Position numbers and translations under genes: made by a program. Below, piece after piece: positions 30,291-31,832 of a DNA stretch of 31,832 nt. Position 1 is the first letter of the stretch, and every line of letters starts with the position of its first letter. Source of the DNA: Nemertoderma westbladi (lineage: Eukaryota; Xenacoelomorpha; Nemertodermatida; Nemertodermatidae). Location of the stretch: positions 1 to 31,832 of the forward strand of contig JAUCBJ010001156.1 of the NCBI GenBank assembly GCA_032718475.1, given 5' to 3'. The notes beneath the pieces were generated by a model, which had not been told where the DNA came from, did not search any database, and worked only from the letters and a program-made list of their open reading frames with translations.

Positions 30291-31832
30291 AATATTGTAC
30301 GAGTCACTTACAGACAGATTCGAGTAATTGAGTACAAAGTAGACCTTCTCTCAAGGATTCCGTGTTTATCTTTAGTCCTTTAGTTACTGTATAAGGTGGT
30401 GATATATAACTGTAACGACTATAACTAAAATGCAAAACGTAAATGACTATAACGTGTAAAGGCTTTTGCGGGATTAGCCGGTTATTTTCCCCGTAAAGTA
30501 CTCTGTAGTTGGTTTAACAGGCATAAAAGGCCGTGTCCTTACTGTACTGGTATTTTAGAGGACATAAAAGCCATTTCTTCTGTATGTGTACTTTAGCGGA
30601 CATAATTAGCAATTCTATGACGCAATACGCCAAATCCTCTTGAAACAGTGTAGCTGCCATGACGACGGCTAACAGCTGATGCTGTACACGTGTAGCTTTT
30701 CTTTGTTCTCTGTTCCTTCTTTGTTCGGTCGACCAATCAGATCGTTTTTTGCCTCTGTGTTGGAGATTGTATACGGAAACTCGTGGAGTTGAGTCAGTAT
30801 GTGATTTTGTCCACAGCCTACAAGCTACAACATCGGCTTTGGAACCTCCGTGTTTCAGTCTTTAGCTCAACATTAGTAGGCTTAATTATAGAACGTATAT
30901 CTGTTATCTCACTCACTTAACATATCTCATACCAATTCTGCATTCATAACCATTCATACCTTAAACTTTGTACTGCTATTTACTGTCGGTTATTCATTAT
31001 ATTTGTTGATGGAATATTATATTTGGAATACTGATAAATAATCAGACACCCCAATCTTCTTGATATACTAAAGGTTAGAGAGACCGGATACATATAACGA
31101 TTGCGACTTACATTAAGTGGTTTGAAGTGAATCTAATGCTATTTTATAGGCCCTACACGTATTGTCTGTTGTTCTCCTTATATGTGACTAAAATTAGTGA
31201 AGGTCGGCAGATTAGTGTGCAGCATTGTGCATTATTGTGTATGATTGTGATTGATAACAAAGCATCTCCTAAAGAATGCGCCATATACGTGAATCTATAG
31301 CCATCCCGTTGTGTCTAGTTTAAGTCATAACTCTGTTTATATATTTAAAGCGCCACGTCCTAAAGGAACTGTTAATATTTCCCGAAAGTGAATAATATTT
31401 GTCAGAGATTATATATATTACGATCAGTCGAATAATACAGTAGGCCTACCCCGCAATACGGTTAGGCTTCCGAATCCAGTCTCCCGGGTATATCCAGCGG
31501 GTGAGTGATCGCGCATAGACTGGCTTCGGCTAATGTAGTGTATCAAATACTTGTCATAGGCTAAAGACGATCTATTATCTAGAAGACATACCAATTTGGC
31601 AGGTTAAACTGCTAAAGGTCTGAAAGCGCGAACATAACGGTTTACCATAATGTAGGAAGTACATGGACCTACTGTACTGATGACAGAAAAACATTTTCAG
31701 GTAACCTTTTTTTGAAAACGGGGAGTTTGCCGTTATCGTCAGTACGTTTTTCAGAGAGAACGTCTTTTTCGCCTTTGTTTGGTCATCGACAACAGTATAA
31801 CCATTAAACTTTAGAGGCCCAATATACCGGGC
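30291..31832. other. Terminal region without recognised gene
   Basis: I see no coding exon that I can support. A good donor-like GGGTGAGTGATC occurs at about 31499 on the plus strand and could end a non-coding first exon of a gene beyond the window, but nothing else supports this. Confidence 0.4.

Noticed and set aside
31440-31515. Possible first exon ending at a strong plus-strand donor
   Set aside because: There is only a donor-like word, with no coding frame or partner exon in the window.

Overview
This window is metazoan nuclear DNA, AT-rich outside genes, and most likely from a marine invertebrate. It has spliced animal genes with GT-AG introns, a non-LTR retrotransposon relic, cut-and-paste transposons, several 13-24 bp G or C runs, and an unusually common palindrome, TAGGCCTA. 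I cannot name the species.

All four recognisable host genes lie on the minus strand. From left to right they are: an intronless 995-codon SYCP1-like gene (synaptonemal complex transverse filament, 515-3502); a six-exon PPP1R36-like gene (5691-8825); an intronless beta-PIX/ARHGEF7-like Rho-GEF (11545-13332); and CHRAC1, a small histone-fold protein, with exon 2 at 13540-13746 and exon 1 at 26765-26902. Joining these exons restores a phase-0 reading frame at the expected place in the family, so CHRAC1 has a 13.0 kb intron. The beta-PIX start is only 207 bases downstream of the CHRAC1 stop on the same strand.

The CHRAC1 intron is a nest of transposons. A 2.1 kb non-autonomous element (14280-16380) has inverted ends made of about ten 15-bp repeats and a 9-bp target duplication. 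It contains a second inverted-repeat element with a 68-bp tandem array. Next is a 9.7 kb element (16674-26410) with an 8-bp target duplication. It carries an intact single-exon MULE-type transposase (20388-22079) between two roughly 1.9 kb inverted arms, which consist mostly of a 21-bp minisatellite with higher-order structure. Its right arm is split by a third element of 1552 bp (24692-26243) with 41-bp perfect inverted ends and a 5-bp duplication.

Beyond CHRAC1 exon 1 there is about 2.7 kb without recognised features, then a decayed LINE reverse-transcriptase fragment on the minus strand (29640-30290), then 1.5 kb where I see no gene. The host genes do not form a pathway. SYCP1 acts in meiosis, CHRAC1 in chromatin remodelling, beta-PIX in Rac/Cdc42 signalling, and PPP1R36 as a phosphatase-1 regulator. 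The main point of interest is the pair of MULE-like elements whose inverted ends have each been built from a different minisatellite.
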